Below are positions 60,932 to 64,000 of a stretch of DNA of 64,000 bases, in pieces. A program made the translations under genes and the position numbers. Location of the stretch: the NCBI GenBank assembly GCA_035378985.1, contig DAOSUR010000013.1, positions 36,557 to 100,556 on the forward strand, in the 5' to 3' direction. Each line of letters begins with the position of its first letter. The stretch's first letter is position 1. Below the pieces are notes generated by a model, which saw only the letters and a list, made by a program, of their open reading frames with translations, was not told the DNA's origin and searched no databases. Source of the DNA: Anaerohalosphaeraceae bacterium. GTDB lineage: Bacteria; Planctomycetota; Phycisphaerae; Sedimentisphaerales; Anaerohalosphaeraceae.

Positions 60932-62925
60932 CCAATCCGCCGCAAAAACTCCTCCTCGTCAATCACCTCCACACCCAGCTGCCGCGCCTTGTCCAGTTTG
61001 CTGCCCGCATTGTCCCCCGCCACCACAAACGAGGTCTTTTTGCTGACCGAAGACGACGGCTTGCCCCCGTGTGCCTGAATGGTCTGCTCAATCTGCTGAC
61101 GGGTGAAATGCCTGAGGGTGCCGGTTACCACAATCGTCTTGCCTGCCAGCGCATCGGACTGTTTGACCTGTTCAACCGTCGGACAGACCCCCGCCGCCAG
61201 CAGCTCCCGAAGGACCCGGACATTCTCCGGATTGTGGAAATAGTCATAAACGCTCTGCGCCACGACCGGCCCGATCTGTTCAATCTGCTCCAGCCGCTCC
61301 ACCGAGGCCTCCATCAGTGCCTCCAGCGAGCCGAACTCGTTGGCCAGAATCTGCGCCGACTGGGTGCCGATATTCCGAATCCCCAGCCCCGCAATCAGCC
61401 GCCACAGCGGACGGCGCTTGCTTTCCTCGATGCTGGCCAGCACATTCGAAGCGCTCTTGGCCGCCATCCGCTCCAGCGACGCCAGCTGGTCCAGCCGAAG
61501 CCGATAGATATCCGCATAGGTTTTCACCAGCCCCCGGCTGACCAGCTGGTCAATCAGCGCCGGCCCCAGATGCTCGATATCCATCTGCCCCTTGCCCGCA
61601 AAATGCTCCAGCCGCTCCCGTATCTGGGCCGGACAGTGCGGGTTGACGCACCGGATATAGACCCCGTTTTCGTCTTTCTTCACCGGCTGATTGCACGCCG
61701 GACACGTTTTGGGCACCTCAAACGGCCGGCTCTCAAAGAGATTCCGCTGCTGGTGTTTGACCGCCACAACCTGCGGGATAATCTCGCCGGCCTTTTCAAT
61801 CACCACCGTATCGCCGCACCGCACGTCGAGTTTGGCCAGCAGGTCAAAATTGTGCAGACTGGCCCGCTTGACCGTCGTGCCCGCCAGCGGCACCGGCCGC
61901 AGATTCGCCACCGGCGTCAGAATCCCGCTCTTGCCCACCTGCACATCAATCGATTCCACCACCGTCTCCGCCTGTTCCGGAGCAAACTTATACGAAATGC
62001 ACCATCGCGGCGCTCGCCCTGTATAGCCCAAAATCTCCTGCTGGTCATACCGGTTGACTTTAATCACCATTCCGTCAATCGGGTAGGGCAGCCGTTCCTT
62101 CTTTCCCGCCCAGCCCTGACAAACCTCAATCACCTCCTCTATCGTCCGGCAGTGCCGAATGTGCTCATTGACCGGAATGCCGAAATCCCGCAGCTTCAGC
62201 ATGGCTTCATAGTGCGTCGAAGCCAGCGGGCGGCTCACCTGTCCCAGCGAATACGCAAAAAACGCCAGCTTCCGCGTCGCCGTAATCCGGGCATCGAGCA
62301 GTTTCAGCGACCCGGCCGCCGCATTCCGCGGATTGGCAAAGGTCGGCTCGCCCGCCTCCATCCGCTCTTCGTTGAGCTCCGCAAAGGCCTTTTTGGACAT
62401 ATACACCTCCCCCCGGACCTCCAGCACCTCCGGCGCCGCTTCCTTATTTTTCAGCTCCAGCGGAATCGCCCGAATCGTCCGCACATTGGCCGTCACATCG
62501 TCTCCCGTCCGCCCGTCGCCTCGTGTGGCCGCCTGCCGGAGAATCCCTCCCTCATACCGCAAACTGATTGCCAGCCCGTCAATTTTCAGCTCCACCGTAT
62601 AGGAGTACTCCGCCCCCTCGAGCCCCTTGGCCACCCGCCGGTCAAACTCTCGCAGTTCCTCCTCGCTGTATGTATTGTCGATACTGAGCATCGGGATTGC
62701 GTGCTGCACCGGCGCAAACCCTTCCACCGGCCGTTCCGAAACCCGCTGGGTCGGCGAGGTCGGCACAATCAATTCCGGATGTTCTGCCTCCAGTCGCTTC
62801 AGTTCGGAAAATAATTTGTCATATTCACGGTCGGATATCTCCGGTTGATTCAATACATAATATAAGTAGTCGTGCCGGCGAATCTCCTCCCGCAGCTCTT
62901 CAATCCGCTTTTTCACATCTTTCAT
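60913..62925 (-). CDS. ligA: NAD-dependent DNA ligase
   Basis: 670 residues, full length. Adenylation lysine Lys114 in VELKIDGLAISLRYEGG; N-terminal Ia domain (YYVLNQPEISDREYDKLF); OB fold; zinc finger C-x2-C-x13-C-x5-C in CPACNQPVKKDENGVYIRCVNPHC-type sequence; four helix-hairpin-helix motifs; C-terminal BRCT (GKTIVVTGTLRHFTRQQIE). ATG 62925 is used; GTG 62937 is in frame four codons earlier. Confidence 0.98.
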   Translation of the reverse strand: MKDVKKRIEELREEIRRHDYLYYVLNQPEISDREYDKLFSELKRLEAEHPELIVPTSPTQRVSERPVEGFAPVQHAIPMLSIDNTYSEEELREFDRRVAKGLEGAEYSYTVELKIDGLAISLRYEGGILRQAATRGDGRTGDDVTANVRTIRAIPLELKNKEAAPEVLEVRGEVYMSKKAFAELNEERMEAGEPTFANPRNAAAGSLKLLDARITATRKLAFFAYSLGQVSRPLASTHYEAMLKLRDFGIPVNEHIRHCRTIEEVIEVCQGWAGKKERLPYPIDGMVIKVNRYDQQEILGYTGRAPRWCISYKFAPEQAETVVESIDVQVGKSGILTPVANLRPVPLAGTTVKRASLHNFDLLAKLDVRCGDTVVIEKAGEIIPQVVAVKHQQRNLFESRPFEVPKTCPACNQPVKKDENGVYIRCVNPHCPAQIRERLEHFAGKGQMDIEHLGPALIDQLVSRGLVKTYADIYRLRLDQLASLERMAAKSASNVLASIEESKRRPLWRLIAGLGIRNIGTQSAQILANEFGSLEALMEASVERLEQIEQIGPVVAQSVYDYFHNPENVRVLRELLAAGVCPTVEQVKQSDALAGKTIVVTGTLRHFTRQQIEQTIQAHGGKPSSSVSKKTSFVVAGDNAGSKLDKARQLGVEVIDEEEFLRRIGQRRQP

Positions 62926-63055
62926 AGGCAGTCTCACCCGTAAAAAGTCCCCGCAACATCCTATAAATTACCCGCTCAAGCCCGAAATCTCCAATCGGAA
63001 TCCGCCTTTTCTTTTTGAATTGATGCCCCTGCCCCCCTGATTACCTGTCTCCTTG

Positions 63056-63087
63056 TATTCCTGCATTCCTGTATTCCTGCATTCCTG
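63056..63087. repeat. Four tandem 8-bp units, alternating TATTCCTG/CATTCCTG
   Basis: Perfect 16-bp period repeat (TATTCCTGCATTCCTG twice) in the 241-base gap between ligA and the GAF-like gene. No gene or other signal is seen in the gap apart from the ribosome binding site at its end. Confidence 0.85.
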
Positions 63088-63166
63088 TTTTTCCCGCTTA
63101 AGCCGGCCCGATGAATCGCCGATGACCTTATAGGTAAATTGTGGAAGGTTTTGCAGGAGAACTCGC

Positions 63167-63814
63167 TTGGCACAACGTCGAAATCAGCGTGCGCTGGCCG
63201 TCATTCGAGCCCTTCGCTCCCGCCAGCGCCGACTCAATCAGCAGATAGAAATCCTCTGTCAGGATATGGTGGCCGCCCACGGTCAATTCGCCCGGAAACT
63301 TGCCCGGCTGACCTTCGTGGCCGGATTTTATGAAACGCTTCTGGGCTGCGGCACGCTTGAAACCCTGCTCGACAAGGCCGCCCAGTCCATCTGCTCGCGC
63401 ATTCCCGATGCGGGGGTGGCCGTGTTTCTGCTTGAAAAAGGTGGGTTCGATATCCATATTGCGGCCGCTCCGCAGGGGGCTCCCGCCGTCGGACGCGACG
63501 AGCTGCAGCAGTGGTTTACCGCTGATACGGCCGCCGCTGTTGCGCTGGCGGGCCGCGTCTGTTCGGCCAATCGGCTTCTGTCGCTGGGGATGCAGGCCCC
63601 GCCCGGCGTGCTGAAACTGGTTTCGCTGTCGGCGGTGCCGCTGGGGGTGCTGGGCTGTGCCGTCGGGTTTGTGCTGGTTTGGCGGTCGGCCGAAAATCCC
63701 ATCCGGCCTGAGCAGATGGAAACCCTTGCGGCCGCCGCGGCCGGACTCCGCGCCGCCGTGTTGGCACACCGCAGCGCCGCCGCCGACCTCAAACCCAAAT
63801 GCCTCCCCTGCTGA
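63167..63814 (+). CDS. GAF-domain-like protein
   Basis: 215 residues, TTG start after AGGAG. A basic, helical N-terminus (residues 1-50, possible coiled coil: ALRSRQRRLNQQIEILCQDMV) is followed by a GAF-like fold: FYETLLGCGTLETLLDKAAQSICSRIPDAGVAVFLLE, then LVSLSAVPLGVLGCAVGFVLVWRSAE and a final helix. GAF domains bind small ligands or dimerise; no output domain is fused. Alternative: the helical half could be a two-component-type dimerisation unit. The next gene is convergent. Confidence 0.7.
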   Translation: MAQRRNQRALAVIRALRSRQRRLNQQIEILCQDMVAAHGQFARKLARLTFVAGFYETLLGCGTLETLLDKAAQSICSRIPDAGVAVFLLEKGGFDIHIAAAPQGAPAVGRDELQQWFTADTAAAVALAGRVCSANRLLSLGMQAPPGVLKLVSLSAVPLGVLGCAVGFVLVWRSAENPIRPEQMETLAAAAAGLRAAVLAHRSAAADLKPKCLPC

Positions 63815-63853
63815 AGGAGGAAAAACTTCCTTCTTGTTAAACTCTCTGCAAAA

Positions 63854-64000
63854 TTAATGCAGAAGAATAGATTTGCTTGCAAGATTCTTTTCGAAGTCCT
63901 CTTCGCTGTTATATTCGCAGACTGCCTCGTCAGATATAACAACCAGCCGACCGTCATTCTGAGGAATGCAGATTAGGCAAATTCCGCCCCCGGAATCCCA
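63854..64000 (-). CDS. C-terminal end of an unrecognised protein (runs off the window)
   Basis: The last 147 bases read on the - strand as 48 codons without stop, ending TAA 63856-63854: begins WDSGGGICLICIPQNDGRLVV, then ISDEAVCEYNSEED and ends ILLH. Composition is protein-like, with acidic residues and three cysteines. No family recognised from this fragment; it may be a small cytosolic protein. Confidence 0.6.
   Translation of the reverse strand, partial: WDSGGGICLICIPQNDGRLVVISDEAVCEYNSEEDFEKNLASKSILLH

Overview
The window looks like chromosomal DNA of a Gram-negative planctomycete, most likely class Phycisphaerae (Sedimentisphaerales-like). This is inferred from three secreted proteins with planctomycete-style dockerin segments (D-x-D-x-D-x-x-V followed by L-S-x-L-S-x-x-W-L), a 24-residue Lys/Ala histone-like peptide, a K+-dependent membrane pyrophosphatase signature and a full outer-membrane transport set. 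No 16S rRNA is present, so the placement rests on gene content only.

1-25.5 kb, surface polysaccharide locus, all on the + strand and often with start/stop overlaps. It opens inside gmd, then fcl (GDP-L-fucose), then a WlbA/WlbB/WlbC-type set plus a UDP-sugar 6-dehydrogenase (UDP-2,3-diacetamido-glucuronate type precursor). A dockerin beta-propeller protein is lodged among these. Next come a serine-rich TIM-barrel protein, a Wzx-like flippase, a truncated O-antigen-ligase-like remnant, a Wzy-like polymerase, two hexapeptide acyltransferases, one GT2 and three GT4 glycosyltransferases, a membrane-anchored WD40-like protein, a 3-hydroxyacyl-CoA dehydrogenase, a thiolase, a GNAT-GNAT-ATP-grasp fusion and a WecA/MraY-family initiating transferase. 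A decayed 23S-intervening-sequence type (four-helix bundle) gene lies at 20.3-20.7 kb inside related inverted flanks.

25.6-32.3 kb: a secreted beta-helix protein with an N-terminal dockerin and its own promoter, a KamA-family radical SAM enzyme, and on the - strand tRNA-Ser(CGA), hisH, hisF, a polytopic membrane protein and a VanZ-like protein.

32.5-47.3 kb: a complete TonB2/TtpC-like energy-transduction region. It holds a secreted beta-helix dockerin protein, a helical-repeat protein, a 1002-residue TonB-dependent receptor, a DUF3450-like coiled-coil protein, a large ExbB with a CBS-like C-terminus, a second ExbB, ExbD, TonB, a TPR protein and two Sel1-repeat proteins. The tonB frame is cut by an in-frame amber codon exactly at the conserved Trp of its C-terminal domain; the missing 25 residues are intact behind it.

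47.3-50.3 kb: a nickel module (CbiM/PDGLE permease, OprB-like porin, NikR) around a 23-bp tandem repeat. 50.3-64 kb: mostly housekeeping genes (argS, rsfS, hppA, argJ, nadD, ligA) with a TauE-like exporter, AhpD-like protein, nitrilase-family amidohydrolase, nucleoside deaminase, the histone-like peptide gene with promoter and terminator, a GAF-like protein and the C-terminal end of one unrecognised gene.
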